DNA of 64,000 nucleotides from Fen-183 sp036504335 (lineage in GTDB: Bacteria; Acidobacteriota; Thermoanaerobaculia; UBA5066): positions 1 to 64,000 of the forward strand of contig DASXVJ010000020.1 in the NCBI GenBank assembly GCA_036504335.1, read 5' to 3'. The notes under the pieces are model-generated. The model was given only the letters and a program-made list of their open reading frames with translations, was not told the origin of the DNA and made no database searches. Position 1 is the first letter of the stretch; each line of letters opens with the position of its first letter. Shown here one piece after another: positions 8,804 to 16,467 of this stretch. A program made the position numbers and the translations under genes.

Positions 8804-10233
8804 GCCCGCTTTCGCGCAATACCCGGCGCCGCCTGGCGCTGTACGGCGGGGCCGCCGCCGTGGCCGCGGCCGTGTGGCTGCTGCCGCGCGTCCTCGCGCG
8901 GCGCGAGCCGGGCGTACCGGTCCGGCGCCTCGATCTCGAGGCCGCCGCCGCGATGGAGCGGCCCGAGGTGAAGCTGCTCGTCGAGATCCTGCGCCTCGAC
9001 AGCTCGAACCCTCCCGGGATCACGCGGCCCGTGGTCGACGTCTTCGCGCGGGAGCTCGGCTGCGCCGGGATCCCGTACGTCGTGACGGGCGGTGACCCCT
9101 CGCGCCCGATTCTCGTCGCACGGCTGCCCGGCCGGCGCCGCGGCGAGGCGCTCGCTCTCCTCGCGCACGCCGACGTCGTCCCGGCCGGCGACCTCTCCGC
9201 CTGGGTCAAGCCGCCGTTCGCCGCGGAGCGCGGGGACAAGGAGTACGCCTCGAACCTCATTGCGCGCGGCGTCCTCGACATGAAAGGGCAGGCGGTCGCG
9301 AACCTTCTCGCCCTCACGGCGCTCGCGCGGTCCGGCATCGTGCCCGAGCGCGACGTCGTGTTCGTCGTGGAGTCGGGGGAGGAGTCCTACGACCAGACGC
9401 TCGGGTTCGGGTGGCTGCTCGCGAATCGCCCCGACCTCGTCGCGGGCGTCACGGACGTCTTCAACGAGGGCGGCGTCAACGAGGTGAACAAGACCGAGAT
9501 CGAGAGGTTCGGCGTCGAGGTCATGCAGAAGGCGATCCTCTCCGTGGACGTCCTCGCGGCCGAAAAAGGTCCGCTCGAGGACCTCGCGGCCGTCGTGAAA
9601 ACGCGGGACGAAGCCGAGCCGCTGAAAGTGGTTCCGGCGGTCCGGGAGTTCCTGCGGTTCGTCGCGCCCTCCCGCTCGGACGTCTGGGGCCGCCGGATGC
9701 TCGCGGACCCCTCCAAGATCGGACCCGGGACCGAGTACTGGAAGGTCGTGCCCGAGGTCTACCGTTCGCTCCTGAAGGACATGGCCTACACGGGCCGCAT
9801 CGCCGAACGGCCCGCAGGGGGGTTCTCGATGCGCCTCGTCCGCACGCTGCTTCCGGGTTCGTCCGTCGCGGCCGCCGAGGCGGAGATGGACGGCTGGCTC
9901 CTCGCGCGGCGGCTCACGAAGCACATCGTCCTCAGGACCGACGACTGCTTCGCGACTCCGGCCGAAGGTCCGGCCTGGCGCGCCGTCACGGAGGTGTTCG
10001 GACTGGACCCGTTCCGGGTGCCGGTCGGGCCCTACGTCCTGTCCGGCCAGTACACGTCGAGCTCGTTCCTCAGGGCCCGCGGGCTGCGCGCCTACGGCGT
10101 CTCGCCGTTCGCGGTGGGCTACTTCGACGCCTCGACGATCCACCACCACAGCGAGCGGATCGTGGTCCCGTTCTACCTCGATGGGCTCGAGCGGATGAAG
10201 AGGATCCTGTTCGAGTTCGCGACCGCGCCCTGA
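8800..10233 (+). CDS. M20-family metallopeptidase with an N-terminal membrane anchor
   Basis: 477 residues; ATG overlaps the previous stop (ATGA). An N-terminal helix (about 10-28) suggests export or anchoring. The di-zinc site is visible: His123 and Asp125 in HADVVP, bridging Asp160 in GVLDMKG, the catalytic pair Glu194-Glu195 in ESGEES, and a C-terminal His in IHHHSERI (448-450). Members hydrolyse dipeptides, N-acyl amino acids or related amides. Residues 245-370 form the lid/dimerisation insert. Substrate cannot be told; the carboxypeptidase-S/PM20D1-like branch is my best guess because of the anchor and length. Confidence 0.82.
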   Translation: MSPLSRNTRRRLALYGGAAAVAAAVWLLPRVLARREPGVPVRRLDLEAAAAMERPEVKLLVEILRLDSSNPPGITRPVVDVFARELGCAGIPYVVTGGDPSRPILVARLPGRRRGEALALLAHADVVPAGDLSAWVKPPFAAERGDKEYASNLIARGVLDMKGQAVANLLALTALARSGIVPERDVVFVVESGEESYDQTLGFGWLLANRPDLVAGVTDVFNEGGVNEVNKTEIERFGVEVMQKAILSVDVLAAEKGPLEDLAAVVKTRDEAEPLKVVPAVREFLRFVAPSRSDVWGRRMLADPSKIGPGTEYWKVVPEVYRSLLKDMAYTGRIAERPAGGFSMRLVRTLLPGSSVAAAEAEMDGWLLARRLTKHIVLRTDDCFATPAEGPAWRAVTEVFGLDPFRVPVGPYVLSGQYTSSSFLRARGLRAYGVSPFAVGYFDASTIHHHSERIVVPFYLDGLERMKRILFEFATAP

Positions 10234-10268
10234 GAGCCCGGCTGCTACACTTTGGGGCCGGAGGAGCC

Positions 10269-10610
10269 GTGGGACGCGTCGACTTCTACTACCACCGGGT
10301 CGGTTGAACGAGCTGCGGACGCACCCGTGAGGTGCTCGAGAAGTCGAAGTCGGACGTGCGCGACGAGCGCCCGGCCCGTTCCCGCCCGCTCACGGACGCG
10401 GACGCGAAGGCCCTGCTCAAGGAAGTCGACGAGGTGACGCTCGCGAGGGGCAAAACGGCACGGACCCTCCCGGCCCGCGAGGTTTCTCTCGACGACCTCC
10501 GGGGGCCCACGGGCAATTTCCGCGCGCCGATGCTGCGCGTGGGCCGCCGCCTCCTCGTCGGATGGCACGAGGAATCGCTCCGGGAGCTTCTGGCACGGTC
10601 CTCGCGTTGA
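10269..10610 (+). CDS. ArsC/thioredoxin-fold selenoprotein (UGA at 10305 read as selenocysteine)
   Basis: GTG at 10269 preceded by GGAGGAG. The frame reads VGRVDFYYHRVG, then TGA (10305-10307), then TSCGRTREVLEK and on to a stop at 10608, giving 113 residues with Sec13 and Cys16. This is the CxxC position of the ArsC/Spx-like thioredoxin fold, with first Cys replaced by Sec (U-T-S-C). The C-terminal half has RGPTGNFRAPMLRVG, the cis-proline region of the family, and ends in GWHEESLRELL. Starting after the TGA (GTG 10332) would delete beta-strand 1 and the active site. A hairpin with a GU-bearing loop follows the UGA. Likely a small oxidoreductase; its substrate is unknown. A Cys-to-stop pseudogene is the alternative. 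Confidence 0.8.
10308..10340 (+). promoter_or_regulatory. SECIS-like hairpin after the UGA of the ArsC-like gene
   Basis: Stem 10321-10325 (GCACC) pairs perfectly with 10331-10335 (GGTGC); the loop is CGTGA. The G and U in the loop lie 20 and 21 nt after the UGA, about where the SelB-contacting G-U lies in E. coli fdhF as I remember it. A lower helix CGA/TCG (10309-10311 with 10336-10338) closes the structure. The second candidate at 14941 has nearly the same loop (CGTGT). Confidence 0.65.
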
Positions 10611-10659
10611 ATGTTCGCCCGCGCCGAACCGGCGGCGGGAGATGGGTTCAGGAGAACGG

Positions 10660-11220
10660 ATGAAAAGGACTCTCGTCACGTGTGCGGCCCTGCTCGCGGC
10701 TTTGCCGGCGGCGGCCCAGGTTCAGATCCAGACGCAGCAGACGGGCCCCGGCCCGGGCATCGCGGCTCCGCAGCAGCAGCCTTCCCCCGCCCCATGCCCC
10801 GGCATGGGCGGACTCGAGATCGGCCAGACGAGAACGTTCGCGTTCGAGCGGATGGCGAAGCTCGAGCCCGGCAAGGCGAAGGTCACGCGCGACGTGAAGA
10901 TCGTCCACAAGCCGGAGGGGCGGCCGTGGGTCATCACGGCCACGTTCGACTCCGACGCAGCGGACGCGAAGGTTCTCGGTCTCTACTACTACGTCGACCC
11001 GCCCTCCGGCATCGGCGACGCCCTGCGCGAGCGCTACGGCAAAGGCACGGTGATGCCGTCGGCCGCGGACCAGACGTACTGGGACATCGGCTCGTGCGGT
11101 GTGCGCCTCAAGTACCGCGCGCGCATGAACGAGAAGCAGCGGCCGGTCGAGGAGCTCTGGGTCGACCCGATCCCGAAGCAGGCGCCCGCGAAGGCCGCGG
11201 CCGCGAAGAAGAAGGGCTGA
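10660..11220 (+). CDS. Secreted protein of unknown function
   Basis: 186 residues. ATG at 10660 is chosen over an upstream ATG at 10642 because AGGAG is well placed before it. Residues 1-21 form a signal peptide (MKRTLVTCAALLAALPAAAQ). A Gln/Pro-rich spacer (22-46) leads to a compact domain with two Cys (about 46 and 144) and the segments EIGQTRTFAFERMAKLEPG and GIGDALRERYGKG. The Lys/Ala-rich tail looks disordered. I recognise no family. It sits alone between the ArsC-like gene and an inverted-repeat element. Confidence 0.7.
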   Translation: MKRTLVTCAALLAALPAAAQVQIQTQQTGPGPGIAAPQQQPSPAPCPGMGGLEIGQTRTFAFERMAKLEPGKAKVTRDVKIVHKPEGRPWVITATFDSDAADAKVLGLYYYVDPPSGIGDALRERYGKGTVMPSAADQTYWDIGSCGVRLKYRARMNEKQRPVEELWVDPIPKQAPAKAAAAKKKG

Positions 11221-11230
11221 GGAAGAGGGG

Positions 11231-11378
11231 AATTTCTTAGAAGGTGCCCGTTCAGCGGGTGGCCGTGTGCCATCCTCGGCGGCGATGAAGCGGGTCCTTA
11301 TCGCCGCCGCCGCCACCTTTGCGGTGCTCGTCGCACTCGCCGGCGCCTCTCTTCTCTTTCTCATTCGAAGAAATCTTC
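11231..11378. repeat. AT-rich inverted-repeat element, copy 2 (intergenic into penicillin acylase start)
   Basis: Left arm 11231-11246 (aatttcttagaaggtg) lies just after the stop of the secreted-protein gene. Right arm 11361-11378 (reverse complement gaagatttcttcgaatga) is inside codons 26-32 of the acylase gene, encoding LIRRNL just after its signal sequence. A CT-rich tract (11347-11362) precedes the right arm, as in copies 1, 4 and 5. The element therefore spans the acylase promoter, start codon and signal-peptide codons. Confidence 0.6.
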
Positions 11379-13558
11379 CGGACTCCGAATCCTCCCGGAT
11401 CCCCGGCCTTTCGTCGCGCGTGGCGGTCGCCTTCGACGACCGCGGCGTCGCGACGGTCACGGCCGCGACCGTGCGGGACGCGCTGCGCGCGCAGGGCTGG
11501 CTCACGGCCCGCGAGCGCCTCTTCCAGCTCGAGCTGCAGCGGCGCCTCGCGCGTGGCGAGCTGGCTGAGATTTTCGGGGCTTCGCTCCTCCCCGCGGACC
11601 GTCTCCATCGCACCTACGGGTTCGCGCGCGTCGCCGAAGCCGCCGTGCCTCTCCTTCCGGAAGGGGAGCGCGTCGACCTCGAGGCGCTTGCGGACGGGAT
11701 CAACGCATTCCTCGATTCGCATCCCGGCCGCCTCGGGCTCGAGTTCGCCTTGCTCCGGATCTCGCCGCGGCGGTTCACCGCGGCCGACGCGCTCGCGGTG
11801 CACCTCCTCATGTGCGAGGACCTGTCGACCTCGTGGCGGCGCGACCTCGCGCTCGAGAAGCTGTCGAGAGTCGACCCGGCGGTCCGCCGGTTCGTGGCCG
11901 ACACGGCCTCGCCGGCCGACGTCCTTCTCGTCCCCGATGCCGCGCCGCTCGCGCTCCCGCCGCTGCCCGACCTGGGCGGCGTTCCGCTCGCCGCCCTGGG
12001 CTCCGGGGCGCTGAGAGAAGACGAGCCGCGCGGGTCGAACGCGTGGGCGGTCGCGGGCGCGCTCTCGAAGAGCGGGAAACCCCTCTTCGCGAACGATCCG
12101 CACCTCTCTCTGACGCTTCCGGGGATCTGGCTGCCCATGCGCTTCGCGATCGCGGGCCGCCTCATCGAGGGCGTCACGCTCCCCGGCCTGCCGGGCGTGA
12201 TCCTCGGCCGGAACGAGCGCGTCGCGTGGGGCATGACGACCCTCCGGACGGACGTGCAGGACCTCTACCGCGAGACGATCGTGGGGAAGAGGGCGAAGCG
12301 CGGCGCCGGATGGGAGGACGTCCGGGAGCGGATGGAGACGATCGCCGTCCGGAGCGGAAGGCCCGAGACGCTCGTCGTTCGCGAGACGTCCCACGGGCCG
12401 CTCGTCCAGGGCCGCATGGCGCTGAGGTGGCCCGCGCTCGACCCGTCGCTCATGCGCGTGCCCGAAAGCGCCGTCATGACCGCAACGGACCGCGAGTCGC
12501 TCGGCCGCGCGCTCGACGCGTTCCCGTATCCCGCCCACAACGTCGTGTGGGCGGACGCCGCGGGCTCGATCGGCTGGCGCGCCACCGGCCTCGTCCCGAT
12601 CCGGCGCGCCGGCACGGACGGCAGCGTCCCGTACGACGGGGCCGATCCGGAGAACGACTGGCGCGGCTACGTCCCCCCCGCGGAGATGCCGCGCGTCGTC
12701 GACCCGCCCGAGGGCTTCATCGTGACCGCGAACCAGCGCGACATCGGGACGCGGTTCCCGCAGCCCGTCACGACGGACTGGCCGTCCACGGAGCGCGCGC
12801 GCCGCATTGCGGACCTCCTCGGCGAGGCGGCGCGCGGGAAAAGGCCGCTCGACCGCGCCGCGATGGAGGCTCTTCAGCTCGACGACGTCTCGCCAGTCCT
12901 GAAGGAGACGCTCGCGGCGCTTGCGCCCGACCTGCCCGAGCCGTGGAACGCGCGCTTCGCGAGCTGGGACGGCCGCGCGGACGCGGGCTCGACGCTGTTT
13001 CTCGTCGCGCGCTCGGCGCGGCGCAGGCTCGTCGAACGCGTCCTCGCCGCGTGGCGCGTCCCGCTCGAGGTCGGCCTGCCCGACGCGCGCCTCCTCGAGC
13101 TCGCGCGGGCGGACGACGCGGCGTTCCGCCGGGCGCGCCTCGGTCCGAAGCGCGAGCTCGTGAGAGCCGCGTTCGACGCCGCGCGCGCCGACCTCGCCGC
13201 CCGCTTCGGCAAGGACGAGGCCCGCTGGACGTGGGGCGCGTCGAACCGGCTCGCCGTGAAGCACCCGCTCGGGCGCCTGCCGGGCCTCGGCTGGCTCTTC
13301 GACCCGCCGTCGTTCCCGCAGTCGGGCGCGGGCGGCACGCCGCGCGTCGCGACGCCGACGTACGGCCAGTCCATGCGGTTCGTCGTGGACTGGGGCGCCC
13401 CGGGGGAGGCGACGCTCGTGATCCCGTTCGGCGTCTCCGGCCATCTCGGGTCCGCGCACCGGACCGACCAGCTGGCCGCGTGGCGGGAAGGGGATCCCGC
13501 GGGCGCGCGGACGCGTCTTGCCCGTCCGCCCGTGACGACTCTCGAGATCACGCCGTGA
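11285..13558 (+). CDS. Penicillin acylase family Ntn-hydrolase
   Basis: 757 residues: signal peptide or anchor (1-26), alpha region to about residue 250, then the autocatalytic cleavage site RG|SNAWAV with Ser251 as the nucleophile of the beta chain, followed by FANDPHLSLTLPGIW, typical of the family. Later motifs HGPLVQG and NRLAVKHPLG fit. The precursor is exported, cut to alpha/beta chains, and hydrolyses amides such as acyl-homoserine lactones, aculeacin or beta-lactam side chains. Start ATG 11285; a GTG at 11267 is possible. The next gene's GTG overlaps the stop, coupling it to an M23 protein. Confidence 0.85.
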   Translation: MKRVLIAAAATFAVLVALAGASLLFLIRRNLPDSESSRIPGLSSRVAVAFDDRGVATVTAATVRDALRAQGWLTARERLFQLELQRRLARGELAEIFGASLLPADRLHRTYGFARVAEAAVPLLPEGERVDLEALADGINAFLDSHPGRLGLEFALLRISPRRFTAADALAVHLLMCEDLSTSWRRDLALEKLSRVDPAVRRFVADTASPADVLLVPDAAPLALPPLPDLGGVPLAALGSGALREDEPRGSNAWAVAGALSKSGKPLFANDPHLSLTLPGIWLPMRFAIAGRLIEGVTLPGLPGVILGRNERVAWGMTTLRTDVQDLYRETIVGKRAKRGAGWEDVRERMETIAVRSGRPETLVVRETSHGPLVQGRMALRWPALDPSLMRVPESAVMTATDRESLGRALDAFPYPAHNVVWADAAGSIGWRATGLVPIRRAGTDGSVPYDGADPENDWRGYVPPAEMPRVVDPPEGFIVTANQRDIGTRFPQPVTTDWPSTERARRIADLLGEAARGKRPLDRAAMEALQLDDVSPVLKETLAALAPDLPEPWNARFASWDGRADAGSTLFLVARSARRRLVERVLAAWRVPLEVGLPDARLLELARADDAAFRRARLGPKRELVRAAFDAARADLAARFGKDEARWTWGASNRLAVKHPLGRLPGLGWLFDPPSFPQSGAGGTPRVATPTYGQSMRFVVDWGAPGEATLVIPFGVSGHLGSAHRTDQLAAWREGDPAGARTRLARPPVTTLEITP

Positions 13559-14388
13559 CCGGCATCGGCGCTCTTCTTGCCGCCGTCCTGTCCGTGGCTG
13601 CGGCGCCGAGGACGATCCCGCAGGGAGGCGTCGCGGAGATCCGCGTCGCGAGCGACGCGCCCCTCGCGGGCCTCGTGCTCGTCGACCGCGACCGGCGCAT
13701 CCCGCTGGAACGCGACGCGTCCGGCCGCGTCTTCCGCGGGCTGCTGGGCGTCGACCTCGACGCGCAGCCGGGCGAGCGCGAGTTCGTCCTCGAATCGCCG
13801 GAGGGCGACGCACGGACTTCCCTGAGGACGCGCGTCCTCAAGGGCGCATTCCGCGTCCAGAAGCTCTCGGTCGACCCGAAATTCGTCGAGGTCCCGCCCG
13901 AGGAGAAGGAGCGTGTCAAGGCGGACGGGGAGCGCGTGAACGCGGCTTACCGGAGCGCGGAAGCGGCGCGGCGGTGGACGGCCTTCGTCCGCCCCGTCGG
14001 GTATGACGGGACCAATTTCGGCTCGCGGCGCGTCTACAACGGCAAGACCCAGAGCTTCCACGCGGGCCTCGACATGCCGGCGCCCGCCGGCACGCCGGTC
14101 GCGGCGGCCGCGGACGGGCGCGTCGCGCTCGCCGGCGACCTCTACTTTTCCGGCGGGACCGTCCTTCTCGACCACGGCGGCGGCCTCTTCACGCAGTACA
14201 TGCACCTCTCGCGCGTGGACGTGAAGGACGGCGACATCGTGACGAAGGGGACCGTCGTCGGCCTCGCCGGCGCGACGGGCCGCGTCACGGGCCCTCACCT
14301 GCATTGGGGCGCTCGCTGGAACGGCGCTCGCGTGAACCCGGAGGCGCTCCTCGCGCTCCCGGCGCGGCCGGCGCCCGGTCTACACTGA
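13555..14388 (+). CDS. M23-family (LytM/lysostaphin-type) peptidase
   Basis: 277 residues from a GTG overlapping the acylase stop. A short hydrophobic N-terminus (about 1-16) suggests export. Residues 20-110 are a beta-rich domain. The C-terminal peptidase domain carries the zinc ligands His169 and Asp173 in HAGLDM and His250 in the HLHW motif, with His248 catalytic. It has all M23 landmarks, so it should be an active peptidoglycan endopeptidase rather than a NlpD/EnvC-like inactive activator. It probably shares a transcript with the acylase. Confidence 0.85.
   Translation: MTGIGALLAAVLSVAAAPRTIPQGGVAEIRVASDAPLAGLVLVDRDRRIPLERDASGRVFRGLLGVDLDAQPGEREFVLESPEGDARTSLRTRVLKGAFRVQKLSVDPKFVEVPPEEKERVKADGERVNAAYRSAEAARRWTAFVRPVGYDGTNFGSRRVYNGKTQSFHAGLDMPAPAGTPVAAAADGRVALAGDLYFSGGTVLLDHGGGLFTQYMHLSRVDVKDGDIVTKGTVVGLAGATGRVTGPHLHWGARWNGARVNPEALLALPARPAPGLH
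14381..14386 (+). promoter_or_regulatory. -10-like TACACT, leaderless start of the OsmC gene
   Basis: TACACT lies within the last codons of the M23 gene, 5 nt before the ATG at 14392. No ribosome binding site is present. Confidence 0.35.
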
Positions 14389-14391
14389 GGC

Positions 14392-14802
14392 ATGAGCGTC
14401 CTCATCACCGGAAAGCTCGTCTCCCCGACCGCGACCGAGCTCGATCACGGTCCCTCCCGCAAGCGGCTTCCGACTCAGGCCCCGAAGGACAACGGCGGCG
14501 ACGGCAGCAGCTTCTCGCCGACCGACCTCTGCGCGGCGTCGCTCGGGTCGTGCGCCGCGACGACCCTGAGCCTCTACGCGACGCGCGCCGGGATCCCGCT
14601 CACGGGCGTGGCGTTCTCCGTCGAGAAGCACATGACGGCCGAGCCGCCACGTCGCATCGCGAAGCTCGTCCTGAAGCTGACGATCGACTCGCCGTGCGGC
14701 GACGAGGATTTCGGGAAGCTCGTCAACGCGGCGAAAACGTGCCCCGTCCGGCGCTCGCTCCATCCGGACGTGATCGTCGACGAGACCTACGCCCGCGCCT
14801 GA
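14392..14802 (+). CDS. OsmC-family peroxide/organic hydroperoxide reductase-like protein
   Basis: 136 residues. The two redox-active cysteines are present: Cys54 in GSCAATTLS and Cys117 in KTCPVRRSL, with the N-terminal strand and PTDLCAASLG helix of the OsmC fold. The family reduces organic and lipid hydroperoxides with dithiol cofactors. Start ATG 14392, three bases after the M23 stop. Its TGA and the TCA (reverse TGA) of the facing DedA-rhodanese gene lie together in a perfect 12-bp palindrome (ctgacgcgtcag, 14799-14810). Neighbouring redox selenoproteins hint at a thiol-stress role. Confidence 0.85.
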   Translation: MSVLITGKLVSPTATELDHGPSRKRLPTQAPKDNGGDGSSFSPTDLCAASLGSCAATTLSLYATRAGIPLTGVAFSVEKHMTAEPPRRIAKLVLKLTIDSPCGDEDFGKLVNAAKTCPVRRSLHPDVIVDETYARA

Positions 14803-14806
14803 CGCG

Positions 14807-15781
14807 TCAGCCGGCGGGCGTCCAGGTTCCGGCGGGGCTCAAGGGGGTGCGTTCGGCCTCGACGTCGAAGCCGGCCTCGGCCCAGGCGTCCAGCCCGCCC
14901 TCGAGCGGGCGGACGAGCCGGAGCCCGCGATCCATCAGGAGGCGTGCCACACGGGCCGCCGAAGCTTCGTTGGGTCACGTGCAGTAGAGGACGATCTCCC
15001 GGTCCGCGGGCAGGAGCGCGACGTGCGCGTCGAGGTCCTCGAGGTCGATCGTGCGCGCCCCGGGGATCCGGCGCGGGTCGCGCAGGCGCGCGTTCTTCGA
15101 GCGGACGTCCACGACGACCGGCGGCTCGCCGGCGTCCATGAGCGACCGGAGGTCGGCGACGCGGATGCGCGCCATCCGGAGGAAGCGGTAGAAGCGTCGC
15201 CGCTGGTGCCACTTGAAGAGGATGTAGAGGAGGAGCCCGCCCGCCAGGACGACGAACGCCCAGCCCCCCATGCTCGCAAGGAATGCGAGAACGCGGTCCA
15301 CGGCGCCGTGAAACACGGCGCCGAGGAGGAGCGCGGAGCCGGCCCAGAGGAGGGTTCCGCCCGACGTGAAGAGGAGGAAACGCGGATAGCCGGTGCCGGA
15401 CGCGCCCGCGAGGGGCGGCGCCACCGTCGAGTAGCCCGGCACGAACTTCGCGAAGAGGAGCGAGGCGAGGCCGTACTTCTCGAAGATGCCCTCCGTCTGG
15501 CGCACGCAGGTGTCCGGCGAGAGCGAGACGCGGCAGAGCGTCTTGAGGAGCTTCTGCCCGTAGCGGCGGCCGAGGAGGAACCAGAGCGAGTCGGCCGCGA
15601 CCGTCGCGACGAACGCCGCCAGGAGGAGCTTTGCGAACGAGAGCTTCCCGTCGGCGGCGAGCGCGCCCGCGACGACGAGCGTCGGGACGGCAGGGACGGG
15701 AAGGCCCAGCTGTTCGACGAGGACGTTCCCGAAAACGAGACTCGTTCCGTGCTTCAGGACGAGGGCGAAGAGCTCCTTCAC
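14807..15781 (-). CDS. DedA-type membrane protein fused to a rhodanese domain, selenoprotein (UGA at 14975-14977)
   Basis: Read through one TGA the gene encodes 324 residues. Residues 1-185 are a DedA/SNARE-associated membrane domain (VPGYSTVAPPLAG motif, four to five helices), and residues 210-310 a rhodanese domain: VVVDVRSKNARLRDPRRIPGA, then VLYCT-Sec269-PNEASAARVARLL, then VRPLEGGLDAWAEAGF. In related fusions I recall the loop as YCxCPNEA, so Sec replaces the second Cys beside Cys267. Stopping at the UGA would leave half a rhodanese fold, yet coding continues intact for 55 residues to a stop facing the OsmC gene. A stable hairpin follows the UGA. Likely a membrane sulfur- or selenium-handling enzyme. 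Confidence 0.8.
14941..14974 (-). promoter_or_regulatory. SECIS-like hairpin after the UGA of the DedA-rhodanese gene
   Basis: On the minus strand, 14960-14941 reads GGCGGCC-CGTGT-GGC-A-CGCC: seven base pairs with one bulged A and a five-base loop containing GU, 23-24 nt after the UGA. The loop matches that at 10326-10330 (CGTGA) in four of five bases, though the stems differ in sequence. Confidence 0.65.
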
Positions 15782-15788
15782 GCGGCTT

Positions 15789-16352
15789 TCAGCTCACGCC
15801 TGTCGACGACGAGGAGACCGAGCCCGGGTCCACGCCGAGGCGCGCGAGCGCGCGCTCCCAGAGCGTCTCGACTCCGCGGGCAAAGGCGAGGTCCGGTTCC
15901 CAGGGGAGGACGAGCCACGCCCCCTCCTCCATCTCTCCCTCGAGCTGCTCGGCGTCCCAGCCCGCGTAGCCGAGAACGAGAAGGCCCCGCGGAGGCCCGT
16001 CGCCCGGCGCCTTGCCGAAGAGCTTCGGGAGGATCTCCGCGGACGCCGAGACCCAGAGTCCGGGCGCCATCTCGTTGCAGTCCACGCCGTCGACCTCCTC
16101 GCGGAAGAGCGCGACGAGGCCGTTCGTGAGAACCGGTCCGCCGACGTGCAGCGGTGTGGCGGGGTGGAGCGTCGCGTCGAGCGGCGGGGGCAGGAGCGTC
16201 ACCGCGGGCTGGCCGAGGAGACGGTTCACGACCCAGCCGAGCGCCCCGTCCTTCGTGTGGTGGCCCATGAGGACGACCGTCTTCGAGAAGTTCGGGTCCG
16301 TCAGGCCGGGCCCGGCCAGGAGGAGATACGGCGCCGTCAGGGTCTCGACCAC
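15789..16352 (-). CDS. yqgE: YqgE/AlgH family protein (UPF0301)
   Basis: 187 residues. Family features include the start PYLLLAGPGLTDPNFSKTVVLMGHH, GALGWVVNR, HVGGPV and the LGYAGWDAEQLEGEMEEGAWL block, which is the most conserved stretch of YqgE. The biochemical role is unknown; AlgH affects alginate regulation in Pseudomonas. The GTG at 16352 has a TAAATT box 6 nt upstream and no ribosome binding site. Ends seven bases before the DedA-rhodanese start, so they are likely cotranscribed. Confidence 0.87.
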   Translation of the reverse strand: MVETLTAPYLLLAGPGLTDPNFSKTVVLMGHHTKDGALGWVVNRLLGQPAVTLLPPPLDATLHPATPLHVGGPVLTNGLVALFREEVDGVDCNEMAPGLWVSASAEILPKLFGKAPGDGPPRGLLVLGYAGWDAEQLEGEMEEGAWLVLPWEPDLAFARGVETLWERALARLGVDPGSVSSSSTGVS

Positions 16353-16358
16353 GGGGGG

Positions 16359-16364
16359 AATTTA
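16359..16364 (-). promoter_or_regulatory. -10-like TAAATT, leaderless start of yqgE
   Basis: TAAATT followed by six C and then the GTG at 16352 on the minus strand. No Shine-Dalgarno. The only AT-rich hexamer in this GC-rich interval. Confidence 0.45.
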
Positions 16365-16467
16365 CCGCACTGGCGGCCGGGCCCCCGTAGCATGGCCGGC
16401 ATGACCGTGCCGGAAAGCGGCGTTCTGCTCCTTGCCGTCGCGGGCGTCCGCCCGCGCGTCCGCCCGG

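Noticed and set aside
10332..10610. A 92-residue protein starting at GTG 10332
   Set aside because: It would start inside helix 1 and lose the first strand and CxxC. The frame continues upstream through one UGA to a GTG with a proper ribosome binding site, so the Sec reading fits better.
11252..13813. Long reverse-strand open frames opposite the acylase, SpeA, Oar-like receptor and PilT genes
   Set aside because: They have the Arg/Glu-rich composition of antisense frames in GC-rich DNA, no domain motifs, and overlap genes with clear families.
14975..14977. UGA as true stop of a 268-residue DedA protein
   Set aside because: The rhodanese domain would be cut in its active loop, and downstream codons still encode conserved rhodanese residues to a stop facing the neighbouring gene.
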